Positions 27,287 to 36,552 of a stretch of DNA of 64,000 nt are shown piece after piece. Positions within the stretch are counted from its first letter, which is position 1. Every line of letters starts with the position of its first letter. A program made the position numbers and the translations under genes. The stretch comes from JAJTFA01 sp051715425 (GTDB taxonomy: Bacteria; Bacteroidota; Bacteroidia; UKL13-3): positions 124,001 through 188,000 of the forward strand of contig JBPXJS010000002.1 in assembly GCA_051715425.1 (NCBI GenBank), given 5' to 3'. The notes under the pieces are model-generated. The model saw only the letters and a list, made by a program, of their open reading frames with translations, made no database searches and had not been told where the DNA came from.

Positions 27287-28315
27287 ATGAGCAACGACAA
27301 CAAAGAAAAACTGAAAGCACTTCAATTAACCATTGATAAGCTGGAGAAACAATACGGTAAAGGCACCGTAATGAAAATGAATGACAAGAGCATTGAGCCA
27401 ATGGAGGCTTTATCTACCGGTTCATTAGGACTTGATATAGCGCTTGGGATAGGTGGTTACCCAACAGGAAGGATTATTGAAATTTATGGTCCAGAATCCT
27501 CAGGTAAAACAACCTTATCGTTGCATGCCATTGCCGAGTCTCAGAAACGTGGCGGTATTGCTGCATTTATTGATGCAGAACATGCTTTTGATAAAACCTA
27601 TGCCGAAAGATTGGGTATTGATGTAGAAAACCTGCTGGTTTCTCAACCTGATGACGGAGAACAGGCGCTTGAAATTGCTGATGCACTGATTCGCTCAGGC
27701 GCTATTGATATTATTGTTATCGACTCCGTTGCTGCCCTTGTTCCCAAAGCCGAAATAGAAGGCGATATGGGTGACAGTAAAATGGGTCTGCAGGCTCGTT
27801 TAATGAGCCAGGCGTTGCGTAAACTTACCGGTACCATTAATAAAACAGGTTGTGTATGTATCTTCATTAACCAGTTGCGTGAGAAAATAGGTGTGATGTT
27901 TGGTAACCCTGAAACAACTACCGGTGGTAATGCACTTAAATTTTATGCTTCCGTTCGTTTGGATATCCGCAGAATAGGGCAATTAAAAGAGGGCAATGAT
28001 ATTGTGGGTAACAGAACCAAGGTGAAAATTGCAAAAAATAAGGTATCACCACCGTTCCGTACGGTTGAGTTTGATATTATTTATGGCAATGGCGTTTCAA
28101 AAGTAGGCGAGATCGTTGACCTCGGGGTGGATATGGAAATTGTGAAGAAAAGTGGCTCCTGGTTCAGTTATAATGAAACCAAACTTGGCCAGGGCAGGGA
28201 TTCCGTTAAGCAATTGATGCTTGATAACCCGGAAATGGCAGCTGAAATAGAAGCCAAAATTAAGGAAAGAGCGTTTGGTGGCGGCTACCGTGCAAAAGTG
28301 GAAAGTGGCGAATAA
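27287..28315 (+). CDS. recA: Recombinase A
   Basis: 342 residues. ATP-dependent strand exchange and coprotease for the SOS response. Walker A is GPESSGKTT at residues 68-76; Walker B is IDIIVIDSVAALVP; loop L2 reads FINQLREKIGVMFGNPETTT. The short C-terminal tail after residue 320 (FGGGYRAKVESGE) is less acidic than in enterobacteria. The upstream gap of 246 bases is AT-rich; I saw no clear operator palindrome. A terminator follows 26 bases after the stop. Confidence 0.98.
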   Translation: MSNDNKEKLKALQLTIDKLEKQYGKGTVMKMNDKSIEPMEALSTGSLGLDIALGIGGYPTGRIIEIYGPESSGKTTLSLHAIAESQKRGGIAAFIDAEHAFDKTYAERLGIDVENLLVSQPDDGEQALEIADALIRSGAIDIIVIDSVAALVPKAEIEGDMGDSKMGLQARLMSQALRKLTGTINKTGCVCIFINQLREKIGVMFGNPETTTGGNALKFYASVRLDIRRIGQLKEGNDIVGNRTKVKIAKNKVSPPFRTVEFDIIYGNGVSKVGEIVDLGVDMEIVKKSGSWFSYNETKLGQGRDSVKQLMLDNPEMAAEIEAKIKERAFGGGYRAKVESGE

Positions 28316-28341
28316 CCATTATACCAGAACAGATTGATTAC

Positions 28342-28380
28342 AAAACCCCGTATTGAATATTTGATACGGGGTTTTCTTTT
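28342..28380 (+). terminator. Rho-independent terminator of recA
   Basis: The arms AAAACCCCGTAT and ATACGGGGTTTT are perfectly complementary, with a 10-base loop, and are followed by CTTTT. Confidence 0.9.
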
Positions 28381-28493
28381 GTTGCATCATACTTCAGCCA
28401 GCTGATGAATGTCATTTGCAGCTTTGGAATTATTGTTCAACTTTACACACTGTTTATTCACCGTTTATTTCTGTTTGATGAAAGGTTGTTTTT

Positions 28494-28501
28494 TATTTTT
28501 G
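28494..28501 (+). promoter_or_regulatory. -7 promoter box for the HlyD/ABC operon
   Basis: TATTTTTG matches TAnnTTTG exactly, 36 bases before the ATG at 28538. A TTTG at 28474-28477 lies 16 bases upstream, slightly closer than the usual -33 spacing. Confidence 0.45.
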
Positions 28502-28537
28502 CGGCAAGGTTTTAATACCATCTAATACTATTCATTT

Positions 28538-29611
28538 ATGAGTCGGGTTGTTTTCATTTTTATTGTTACGTTATTGATCTCATGTTCTAAAAAAGGAGAG
28601 CGGGTAAAGCCGGTGGTTCAGGATATTACGGAATCGGTGTATGCTTCCGGGGTTATTAAAAGCAAACAACAGTATCAGGCTTTTCCTACCGTTTCAGGAA
28701 TTATCAGCGATATTTTGGTGAAGGAAGGTGATTCAGTGGCAAAAGGAACACCCTTAATGGCCGTGTTTAATGAAACCTCCAGGCTAAGTAAACAAAATGC
28801 TGAATTGGCAGCTTCCTACGCGGATTACGGAGCCAATTTGGGTAAATTAAAGGAACTGAAAATAAATATAGAGCTGGCTAAAAGCAAAATGCTCAATGAT
28901 TCCGTTTTACTTACCCGTCAGCGTGCACTTTTTAGCCAGCAGGTAGGAACCAAAACAGAACTCGAACAGCGGGAACTTGCTTTTCAAAACTCAAAAACAA
29001 ATTATATGGCGGCTCTCCTGCGTTATGACGATTTGAATAAACAGCTTTTGTTTGTTTCCAGTCAGGCGCAGACAAACCTCAGCATCAGTAAAAAGCAGGA
29101 GAACGACTTTGTGATTAAGAGCGAAATAGACGGGCGTGTATATGCCATACTTAAGGAAAAAGGAGAAATGGTAGGGCCGCAAACACCTGTTGCCGTAATA
29201 GGTGCCGCCTCTGATTTTTTATTGGAATTGCAGGTTGATGAGTATGATATTGTAAATATTAAAGAAGGTCAGAAAGTGCTGATCTCCATGGACAGTTATA
29301 AAGGAAAATCCTTTGAAGCACGTGTTACCAAAATAAATCCAATTATGAATGAGCGTACCAAAACCTTTCAGGTAGAGGCCTCTTTTGTGGTTGCTCCTGA
29401 GGTATTGTATCCAAACCTCACTTTGGAAGCCAATATAATTATTCAAACCAAGCCAGGTGCCCTTACTATTCCAAGAAGTTTTGTAACAACTGAAGGTTAT
29501 GTAAAAACAGCAAATGGCGACAGTATAAAAGTAGAAACCGGCTTAAAGGATTTCAGAATAATTGAAATTGTAAGTGGCATTAATCCGGAAACAGAACTGG
29601 TAAAACCTTAG
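28538..29611 (+). CDS. Periplasmic adaptor (HlyD/MacA-like) lipoprotein
   Basis: 357 residues. The lipobox LISC with Cys16 makes it a lipoprotein. The order is that of a membrane fusion protein: a first beta-barrel and lipoyl half (SGVIKSKQQYQAFPTVSGII), a coiled-coil hairpin of about residues 85-180, the second lipoyl half (FVIKSEIDGRVYAILKEKGE), and a beta-barrel domain (LLELQVDEYDIVNIKEGQKV). It would link an inner-membrane pump to an outer-membrane channel. FtsX-type permease and ATPase genes follow at once (1-base gaps), forming a MacAB-like or LolCDE-like transporter; no TolC gene is adjacent. Confidence 0.9.
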   Translation: MSRVVFIFIVTLLISCSKKGERVKPVVQDITESVYASGVIKSKQQYQAFPTVSGIISDILVKEGDSVAKGTPLMAVFNETSRLSKQNAELAASYADYGANLGKLKELKINIELAKSKMLNDSVLLTRQRALFSQQVGTKTELEQRELAFQNSKTNYMAALLRYDDLNKQLLFVSSQAQTNLSISKKQENDFVIKSEIDGRVYAILKEKGEMVGPQTPVAVIGAASDFLLELQVDEYDIVNIKEGQKVLISMDSYKGKSFEARVTKINPIMNERTKTFQVEASFVVAPEVLYPNLTLEANIIIQTKPGALTIPRSFVTTEGYVKTANGDSIKVETGLKDFRIIEIVSGINPETELVKP

Positions 29612-29612
29612 T

Positions 29613-30872
29613 ATGAATTATAAACTGATTGCTGATATTTCCAGATCATTATTGCTTGCACGCTGGAGGCAAACATTGGTTGCTGCTGTAGGTGTAACCT
29701 TTGGAATTACCATGTTTATTACCCTATTGGGTTTTATGAATGGTTTAAATGAAATGCTTGACGGGTTGATTTTGAACCGAACTCCACATATTCGTTTGTA
29801 TAATGAAATTAAAGCCAGTAAATCTCAACCGGTTGATCTGAATGAAAAAACTGCAGGGAGTTATCAAATGATTCGCTCTGTAAAACCAAACAGCGGAAGG
29901 TCAGAACTAAGCAGAAGTAAGGAGATTATTAAAACACTTAAGGAAGATAGCCGTGTATTGGGTTTTGCTCCTAAAATTGCTGCTCAGGTTTTTTATAATG
30001 TAGGTGCGGTAGATTTAACAGGCATTATCAATGGCGTGGATGTAGAAGCGGAGAACAGGTTGTTTTTTTTCAGTGATTATGTAACAACCGGAAATTTTGC
30101 TGATCTCAAAAATGTTCCCAACAGCATTATTTTGGGTAAAGCTGCTGCCGATAAAATGCTGGCTGGTATTGGCGATGTGATACAAATAACCACAGCAAAA
30201 GGCGAACGGGTGCAACTAAAGGTGGTAGGCTATTTTCAATCTGGTCTGGCCGATATTGATAAGGTGCAGAGTTATGCTTCCATTGCCACCATTCAAAAAT
30301 TATTGGGCAAACCCAATACCTATATCACCGACTTGCAGGTAAAATTAAAAGACATCAATCAGGCTCCGGCCGTGGCAAAGGAATATGCTTCGCTGTTTAA
30401 TGCCGATGCAGAAGATATTCAAACAGTAAATGCACAATTTGAAACGGGTACAAAAGTAAGAACCATGATATCTTACGCTGTAGGAATTACCCTGCTTATT
30501 GTTGCGGGTTTCGGTATCTACAATATTCTGAATATGATGATTTATGAAAAGATGGATACCATTGCCATTTTAAAGGCAACCGGTTTTTCAGGTAAGGATG
30601 TGCGCAGGGTTTTTATCTGGATTGCCCTTACTATTGGTTTATTTGGTGGAGTAGTTGGGTTAATTCTTGGATTTTTACTTACAGCAGGGGTGGATCAGAT
30701 TCCATTTAATACAGCAGCACTTCCAACCATTAAAACTTTTCCGGTGAGTTACAATCCTAAGTTTTATGTAATTGCCATTATTTTTTCATTGGTTACAACT
30801 TATCTGGCCGGTTTTTTCCCTGCCCGAAAAGCCAGCCGTATTGATCCGGTAGTGATTATAAGGGGCAAATGA
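29613..30872 (+). CDS. ABC transporter permease, FtsX/LolCE/MacB family
   Basis: 419 residues. One transmembrane segment near residues 18-40 (VAAVGVTFGITMFITLLGFM) is followed by a periplasmic domain of about 230 residues (MacB-PCD type) and three segments in the last 140 residues, including GITLLIVAGFGIYNILNMM and the cytosolic coupling region IAILKATGFSGKDVRRVF. It ends with the family signature PARKASRIDPVVIIRGK. With the adaptor and ATPase it forms a mechanotransmission-type exporter or lipoprotein mover. The substrate cannot be read from the sequence. Confidence 0.92.
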   Translation: MNYKLIADISRSLLLARWRQTLVAAVGVTFGITMFITLLGFMNGLNEMLDGLILNRTPHIRLYNEIKASKSQPVDLNEKTAGSYQMIRSVKPNSGRSELSRSKEIIKTLKEDSRVLGFAPKIAAQVFYNVGAVDLTGIINGVDVEAENRLFFFSDYVTTGNFADLKNVPNSIILGKAAADKMLAGIGDVIQITTAKGERVQLKVVGYFQSGLADIDKVQSYASIATIQKLLGKPNTYITDLQVKLKDINQAPAVAKEYASLFNADAEDIQTVNAQFETGTKVRTMISYAVGITLLIVAGFGIYNILNMMIYEKMDTIAILKATGFSGKDVRRVFIWIALTIGLFGGVVGLILGFLLTAGVDQIPFNTAALPTIKTFPVSYNPKFYVIAIIFSLVTTYLAGFFPARKASRIDPVVIIRGK

Positions 30873-30873
30873 T

Positions 30874-31548
30874 ATGGAAAACGTACTCGAGGCAAAACTA
30901 ATTAATAAATATTTTCATGATCCGGTTACCATGCAGGTGCTAAAGGATGTGAGCTTTTCTATCAATAGAGGTGATTTCGTCTCTGTAATTGGAAAATCGG
31001 GTTGTGGCAAATCTACCCTGCTTTATATTCTTTCTACCATGGATACGGATTATGATGGCAATCTGTTTATTGATGGGGTATCCATGAAGGATAAGAAAGA
31101 AGTGCAACTCGCTCAGGTTAGAAATGAAAAAATAGGATTCGTATTTCAGTTTCATTATTTGTTAAATGAGTTTTCGGTGTTGAAAAATGTGATGTTGCCT
31201 GGATTAAAATTAGGCAAATACAGCGAGGCTGAAATAGAATACAAAGCCATGGAAAAACTGAGGATTCTTGGAATTGAAAACGAAGCACTAAAAAAGGCCA
31301 ACCAGCTTTCCGGTGGCCAAAAGCAACGTGTAGCTATTGCCCGTGCATTAATTAACGATCCGCTGATTATTATGGGTGATGAACCAACAGGTAACCTCGA
31401 CAAAAAAAACAGCCAGGTGGTATTTGATATTTTTCAGCAACTGGCACATGAGTTTGATCAGACCTTGCTTATTGTTACCCACGATCATGAATTTGCCCAA
31501 AGCACCGATCGTATTATTGAAATGGAAGACGGAAGAATTATCAGGTAA
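30874..31548 (+). CDS. ABC transporter ATP-binding protein, LolD/MacB type
   Basis: 224 residues, one nucleotide-binding domain. Walker A GKSGCGKST at residues 40-48, signature LSGGQ at 145-149, Walker B LIIMGDE at 164-170, D-loop GNLD, and H-loop His in LLIVTHDHEFA. Length and sequence place it with LolD and the MacB ATPase part. It is the last gene of the three-gene operon and converges with the SoxB-like gene 17 bases away. No terminator hairpin is seen in that gap. Confidence 0.94.
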   Translation: MENVLEAKLINKYFHDPVTMQVLKDVSFSINRGDFVSVIGKSGCGKSTLLYILSTMDTDYDGNLFIDGVSMKDKKEVQLAQVRNEKIGFVFQFHYLLNEFSVLKNVMLPGLKLGKYSEAEIEYKAMEKLRILGIENEALKKANQLSGGQKQRVAIARALINDPLIIMGDEPTGNLDKKNSQVVFDIFQQLAHEFDQTLLIVTHDHEFAQSTDRIIEMEDGRIIR

Positions 31549-31565
31549 GGGAAACCGGAGTTTGA

Positions 31566-33287
31566 TTACCTGAAATCGTATTCTACACCATATACCTGTG
31601 TAAGCAGGGTTTGCGGGGCATCAAGCACTTTTGCAGCCATTGGTGGAGTAGGGGTTACGGGAGAATTGGCAGCAAGGTAGTTTTTCATCACACTGTGTAG
31701 CGTGTGGGGTGTGTTTTTTGCATCTGCCACACCTTTTATTCTGCACAACATATCAGATGGGTCGCCATCACGCTCGCATGCACAAATACTGTATACCTGA
31801 TTTAAATCCAATGGTGCTCCGCCAATTTTTACTTCCTGTACACGCTTACCCATTGCTTCAAATGCCTTAAAGGTTACGGTCATGCCTTTAAACTTGATTA
31901 CCCAACCGCCAAATCGTTTGGCCGCATCTTTGGCAAATACATTGTTTAATTCTTTTTCCAGCCACTCAGATAGCTGAAGGCCGGTAACTTTGGCCGTTCT
32001 CACGGTACTGTCTACCGGAAGCATATCAAAAATAAACCCATTGGTAATTGGGATATTGCCGGTATGATCAGGCGTGGTGCGTGGCGGGCAAAACCTGAAC
32101 CCGTTGGAAAGCACAATGTCTATTTCCGGCACCTGCCATTTCAGTGCATCCAGTATCATGGTATCAATGGGGTTTTCTACCACAAAATAACGGTACAGGG
32201 GAATGGTGCTGTAGCCGGCTACTTTATAAATATCATCTGCAAATGGTTTCTCATTTTCACTAATCAGTTGGTTCATCTGTTTATCAGCTTTCCATTTGTC
32301 TGAATGAATCTCTACCAGTTCATATTGATCGTTTATAACTTTGCCATTCTGAATGGTAAGGTTGAGTTTGCCAACAAATGAACCAAAAGCTCCGGGTTCA
32401 ACCACCTTGCTGTATTTACACACAATAGGTTTCCTTACGCGCTCATGGGTATCTCCACCTAAAATATAATCTACTCCTTTACATGCCTCAGAGTTGGCCA
32501 GTGCAATTTGTTGCGATAAACCGAGGTGAGAGAGAATAATTACATACACACACTGTTCATCATTTCTGAGCACATCTACATAATGTGCCAGGTTATCTTC
32601 TGGTTTGGTATAGATAATTCCCTTGCTGTAGTTAGGCGACTGACGCAACGGTACCAGCGGGTCGGTATAACCAATAAATCCAATTTTTACTCCCGCCACA
32701 TTCCAGATATGATAGGGATGAAAAATCAGTTCCCCTTTTTTACCCTCGCCTAGATCGTGATACATATTGGCACAAACTTTTGGTGCGTGTAACGACCCCA
32801 ATAAGGTTTGCATGGCTTTTTTGTAATAAATAACCTCCCAGTTTCCGGGCAGATACAGGTCATAACCCAGCTCGTTTAAAATAGGGGTAATGGCTTTCCC
32901 TGTGGTTTTTACCGATAATTCACTTCCCTGAAACATATCACCGGTATCAACCAAAAAAGTATGTTTATTTTTTTTACGTTCATGATGCAGGTAGGTTGCC
33001 AAATGCGCGTACCCTCCGGTTTTGCGGAATACAGCTTTGTTATTCTCCCAAAACAATTCATCATGCGGATGTACCTGACAATGCACATCGGTGGTTTGAA
33101 GAATAGATATGGTTATCTTCTCCTGCTGATCCGGTGGTAAGTGTGTTTCTTCATCTGTACCTGATTGAAGGGTATGAGCCAAAACGGGAGTACCGGATAA
33201 AATACCGCTGCCGGCACCAAGCAAACCAATTGTTTTTAAAAAGGACCTTCTGCTGTTTTCTTTTTCTGTGTGGTTATTCCCGCTCAT
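31566..33287 (-). CDS. SoxB-like hydrolase of the 5'-nucleotidase family, Tat-exported
   Basis: 573 residues. The twin-arginine signal is SRRSFLKTIGLLGAGSGI at residues 12-29. The metallophosphoesterase domain has Asp67/His69 (TTDVHC), Asp114-Asp117 (DTGD), His254 (LSHLG) and GGDTHE at 277-282. The usual GNHE motif reads GNWE (148-151), replacing the catalytic His of nucleotidases by Trp, a change I associate with SoxB sulfate thiohydrolases. The C-terminal domain has LSEWLEKELNNVFAKD and WVIKFKGMTVTF, loosely like SoxB. No soxYZ is nearby, so the sulfur carrier would be unusual. Last gene of the sulfur block, ten bases after the porin gene. Confidence 0.7.
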   Translation of the reverse strand: MSGNNHTEKENSRRSFLKTIGLLGAGSGILSGTPVLAHTLQSGTDEETHLPPDQQEKITISILQTTDVHCQVHPHDELFWENNKAVFRKTGGYAHLATYLHHERKKNKHTFLVDTGDMFQGSELSVKTTGKAITPILNELGYDLYLPGNWEVIYYKKAMQTLLGSLHAPKVCANMYHDLGEGKKGELIFHPYHIWNVAGVKIGFIGYTDPLVPLRQSPNYSKGIIYTKPEDNLAHYVDVLRNDEQCVYVIILSHLGLSQQIALANSEACKGVDYILGGDTHERVRKPIVCKYSKVVEPGAFGSFVGKLNLTIQNGKVINDQYELVEIHSDKWKADKQMNQLISENEKPFADDIYKVAGYSTIPLYRYFVVENPIDTMILDALKWQVPEIDIVLSNGFRFCPPRTTPDHTGNIPITNGFIFDMLPVDSTVRTAKVTGLQLSEWLEKELNNVFAKDAAKRFGGWVIKFKGMTVTFKAFEAMGKRVQEVKIGGAPLDLNQVYSICACERDGDPSDMLCRIKGVADAKNTPHTLHSVMKNYLAANSPVTPTPPMAAKVLDAPQTLLTQVYGVEYDFR

Positions 33288-33297
33288 ATTGGTTTGC

Positions 33298-34707
33298 TTA
33301 AAAGTGATAATTTAATACCAGGTTGTACAACGACATATTTACCTTATTGATCACATACTTATCGTTGTTATAGGTTTCTCCCAGTTTTCCTTTGTAAACA
33401 TATAAAAATTGCATTTCTAATCCTTTAAAAAAGTTTTTGAAAAGATACCTTACATCGGCATTTGCCTGAAAATAAGATGGCATTCCGTATTTATTATCTG
33501 CCGTATTCTTTACATCAGGCATATAAAAATGCCCATAACCTATTTCGGCCTTCCAACCTGTTTTCGCAAAGGTTTTATTAATTGTACCGTTTATGGCATG
33601 CACATCGGCCATTCCCTCGTTGCGTTCTCTTGACATAAAGGTAAAGAAAGGATCCCGGCCCCATTCGCGTGGCATTATATACCGCCCCTCATTAAAAATC
33701 CGGTTATAGTTTACAGCAATTAGCCAGTTATTGGTTTTGCTTAATCCTAAGCGCCCACCTGCGGTTCTTGCTGTGCTGCCTTTCTCAACAAGTGTTTTTT
33801 TCTCATCGGCATTTCCTCCGTTATGGATGGCGTGTTGTTCAATATATTGTATTCCGTATATTAATTTGTACTGATCATTCAGTTTCATGTCGTGGTTAAC
33901 TTGAAGCATGGTGCTGTTTTGTACGTTATCTATATACTGGTTCCATAGTTGTATTTTCCCACCTTTGCCTATTTGTTTTGTTATTCCAATATAATAAAGT
34001 CCATCGCTGGTGATATTTCCATGGTAGCCGGATTTGCTTCCATCCGGATTCACTCCGGTAGAAAACACCCCAATGGATTGGCCAATGCCAAACCAGCTTA
34101 CTGTGCCACGTGGTGAAACGCCAAATAACCAACCACCTTCAATTTTCAGGTTCCTGATTTCATTTATTTCAAAAATAGCACCTTCAGCCAGGGTTGGCCT
34201 CATTCTTCCGTCCTGTGGGTTTATAAACGGGGTACGAATATGCTGCTTACCCAATTTAATATTCGATTTTTTGTAGGAGTATTTCAGGTACAAATCTTCC
34301 AGCCTGTCCATATCGTGCTTGTTTCCCGGATTCAATAAATCAAACTGTCCGGTTTCATACCTGCTGAGTTGTCCGGTTGCAGGGTCGGCTTTGGTAAGGT
34401 CTGATGATAGCAGGTTATAAATAAAAAAACCACTGATGCCAATCTGAAATCCTTGAAACTTGCCTGTTTCATAACCTATTCCCATTCCGAAGGCGTTGGC
34501 ATAATAGTCGCTAAGTTTTTTTTCATTATCAGTTGCCATAAAGTAGTAGCGGGCATGTCCGTAAAATTCTCCGTTGCGAAAAAATGCCTGCAAACTGCTG
34601 GTGTCAGATTTGTCTCTCTCCCTTTCTGTATGATGCTGATAAGGATAAATCTGCGCATGAATGAGTGGACTGATACCTAATAATACCAGTAATACAAGTT
34701 GTTTCAT
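33298..34707 (-). CDS. OprD-like outer-membrane porin
   Basis: 469 residues. A short signal peptide (MKQLVLLVLLGISPLIHAQ) precedes a barrel with many amphipathic strands. Features I recognise from OprD-type channels are FRNGEFYGHARYYFMATDN near the start, then YANAFGMGIGYETGKFQGFQ, and KYSYKKSNIKLGKQHIRTPF in the first half. The last residues LYNLVLNYHF end in Phe as barrels usually do. OprD channels admit small substrates, often anions or organic acids. Lying between dsrE and the SoxB-like gene, it may admit thiosulfate or another sulfur anion; this is inference. Confidence 0.75.
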   Translation of the reverse strand: MKQLVLLVLLGISPLIHAQIYPYQHHTERERDKSDTSSLQAFFRNGEFYGHARYYFMATDNEKKLSDYYANAFGMGIGYETGKFQGFQIGISGFFIYNLLSSDLTKADPATGQLSRYETGQFDLLNPGNKHDMDRLEDLYLKYSYKKSNIKLGKQHIRTPFINPQDGRMRPTLAEGAIFEINEIRNLKIEGGWLFGVSPRGTVSWFGIGQSIGVFSTGVNPDGSKSGYHGNITSDGLYYIGITKQIGKGGKIQLWNQYIDNVQNSTMLQVNHDMKLNDQYKLIYGIQYIEQHAIHNGGNADEKKTLVEKGSTARTAGGRLGLSKTNNWLIAVNYNRIFNEGRYIMPREWGRDPFFTFMSRERNEGMADVHAINGTINKTFAKTGWKAEIGYGHFYMPDVKNTADNKYGMPSYFQANADVRYLFKNFFKGLEMQFLYVYKGKLGETYNNDKYVINKVNMSLYNLVLNYHF

Positions 34708-34710
34708 CTC

Positions 34711-35148
34711 TCAGAATCCGGCTTTAATATAGGTCCAACCTTGTTCCTGTTTGGTTACAATTTCGCCTATTCCCATCTTCACATAATTCATATCAGGCAA
34801 AATGGCTTCTTTAGGTACTTCTCTTTCAAGCAATGAGTTTTCGCACACTACAAAAACAATCCCTCGTTTTTTGAGGGCATAAATTTCTTCCCTGTATCCG
34901 GTTTTTTCCGATGACAGAAAATCAATGCCGGGTCCATGACATACCACTACAATTTCAACAGTATCGCCCCAGCCGTTTTTGAGGTTGTTCAGTTGTTTGG
35001 TTAAACTTTTATGAACCGCTTTATCATTAGAGGTAAGTTGCATTACTATCCGGTGTTTGTTTTGCTTTTTTGTTTTTTGTGCATATGTTGTGTTCACCAT
35101 CATCAGTGCGATAACAGTAAATAATATAAGGGTAATCAGTTTTTTCAT
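34711..35148 (-). CDS. Exported DsrE/DsrF-like protein
   Basis: 145 residues with a signal peptide (MKKLITLILFTVIALMMVN, cleavage near AQ). The DsrE fold is seen in KHRIVMQLTSNDKAVHKSL, VEIVVVCHGPGIDFL and GIVFVVCENSLLER, with Cys102 at the sulfur-binding position and an extra Cys70. Cytosolic DsrE and TusD proteins carry sulfur as persulfide; this periplasmic relative could hold sulfane sulfur from thiosulfate. It sits between tsdA (17 bases) and the porin gene (3 bases). Confidence 0.82.
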   Translation of the reverse strand: MKKLITLILFTVIALMMVNTTYAQKTKKQNKHRIVMQLTSNDKAVHKSLTKQLNNLKNGWGDTVEIVVVCHGPGIDFLSSEKTGYREEIYALKKRGIVFVVCENSLLEREVPKEAILPDMNYVKMGIGEIVTKQEQGWTYIKAGF

Positions 35149-35165
35149 CGCATTTATTGTTGGTG

Positions 35166-36158
35166 TTATGAATGTTGTTTTTTCATTTCTTCTCTTTCTT
35201 GCCTGATGGGCTTAAAGGGGCCATACTTGTGTTGTTTTTCTGTAAAGCCATCGGTGTATGGGCCAAAAGGATGGTCGATTGGTTTACCTCCTGCATTTGG
35301 CCAATCACTGCTCAGGTCCTTTGCTGGCCTTGGCTGGCTGTTTATGAAAGCTGCCACATCCCAGGCCTCTTCATCTGTGAGCATGCTGTTTTGATATGAT
35401 GCACCAAGGGGCATATTGCTTTTTACATAACCAGCAAGCCTTGATAAACGATATAAGCCGGCACCATGATTATAGCTATTTTTTCCCCACAGAGGCGGAT
35501 AGGCATAAGCTGTTTTATCTCCGTTAAGAACCCCTTCTCCGTTAGGCTGATGACAACTCTGGCATTGCTTTTCATACACGAGTTTACCTTTTTCCGGATC
35601 TGCGGCTCTATCCATAAATGGCAATTCGGTAATGCCGCTTCCTTCCGGCTTTTTGCCTTTTTCAATGCCTGTACCCAACCACTTTATATAGGCGTTAATG
35701 GCCAGCATTTCTTTACCTGCAGTATCCAGTGCTTTGCCGTTTAAACTTCTTTCAAAGCAATCATTTACCCGCTTATTAATAGATTCAATTGCGCCTGAAC
35801 GTTCTCTGAATTTAGGATAAGTAGAGAAAACAGCAGCATAATTATTTCCCCATGGCTTGGTGCCCGCATCTAAATGGCAGTTCTGGCAATTCATTCCGTT
35901 TGAAATTTGCAACACACTTCCCTTGGGTCCAAGGTATTTGGATGTATGCATAATCAATTCTTTTCCATAACGGATCAGTTCTCCTTCGGTACCCGATGGA
36001 ATGGTGCTTTCATCCGGAGCTTGCCAAATGTTGGATACCGGTGAAGAAACCACCGGGGTAATTTGAGAATCCTGCTTTGTTGGTTTAAATACGGTGATTC
36101 CTACTACTACAAAAAATGCAGTAATAAGTATAACCGGAAAGAGGGTAGAGGCTTTCAT
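35166..36158 (-). CDS. tsdA: TsdA-type dihaem cytochrome c, probable thiosulfate dehydrogenase
   Basis: 330 residues from ATG 36158, preceded by an N-terminal hydrophobic anchor (MKASTLFPVILITAFFVVVG). Two haem sites: CQNCH at residues 91-95 and CQSCH at 199-203. Between them, RVNDCFERSLNGKAL places Cys134 where TsdA enzymes have the unusual cysteine axial ligand of haem 1. A later Met in NMPLGASY could ligate haem 2. By family it couples two thiosulfates to tetrathionate, or the reverse, in the periplasm. An upstream extension of the frame would overlap the rhodanese gene and lacks any fold. Ten bases follow the rhodanese stop. Confidence 0.85.
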   Translation of the reverse strand: MKASTLFPVILITAFFVVVGITVFKPTKQDSQITPVVSSPVSNIWQAPDESTIPSGTEGELIRYGKELIMHTSKYLGPKGSVLQISNGMNCQNCHLDAGTKPWGNNYAAVFSTYPKFRERSGAIESINKRVNDCFERSLNGKALDTAGKEMLAINAYIKWLGTGIEKGKKPEGSGITELPFMDRAADPEKGKLVYEKQCQSCHQPNGEGVLNGDKTAYAYPPLWGKNSYNHGAGLYRLSRLAGYVKSNMPLGASYQNSMLTDEEAWDVAAFINSQPRPAKDLSSDWPNAGGKPIDHPFGPYTDGFTEKQHKYGPFKPIRQEREEMKKQHS

Positions 36159-36168
36159 GTATTCAAAA

Positions 36169-36552
36169 TTATTCTGTTGGTTTCCCGGCAGCAGTCCATG
36201 AGCTGATACCGCCTGCCAGATCATATACATTGTGGTAATTTGCTTTTGCCAGTAACCTGGCTGCTTGTCCGCTTCTGTTTCCGCTATGGCAATAAAGAAG
36301 GATTGTTTTGGAAGGATCAATTTTTTTGATCCGCTGCATAAAATCCGGACTGTAAAAATCAATATGAACAGCGCCTTTAATATGACCTGAAGCAAATTCA
36401 TTGGCAGTGCGTACATCAACAAGTACGCTGTTTTCTGATTTTATTTTTTCTTCGAACTGACCTGCATTTAGTTTGTTGCTTTGTGCATTGCAGCTGCTTA
36501 ATACAACAGATAAAACCATAGCCGTGAAAAAAAGGTTAAATATCTTTTTCAT
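36169..36552 (-). CDS. Single-domain rhodanese lipoprotein
   Basis: 127 residues. The signal peptide ends in lipobox LSSC with Cys21, so it is a periplasmic lipoprotein. The rhodanese domain shows VDVRTANEFASGHIKGA and the active loop CHSGNRS at residues 88-94. It can take up or transfer sulfane sulfur from thiosulfate or persulfides. It overlaps the upstream membrane protein gene by one base and precedes tsdA by ten, consistent with a periplasmic role next to the dehydrogenase. Confidence 0.88.
   Translation of the reverse strand: MKKIFNLFFTAMVLSVVLSSCNAQSNKLNAGQFEEKIKSENSVLVDVRTANEFASGHIKGAVHIDFYSPDFMQRIKKIDPSKTILLYCHSGNRSGQAARLLAKANYHNVYDLAGGISSWTAAGKPTE

Noticed and set aside
36159..36422. 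N-terminal extension of the tsdA frame by 88 codons
   Set aside because: It lies wholly inside the rhodanese gene in another frame and has no signal or domain; the anchor-like MKAST start at 36158 fits better.
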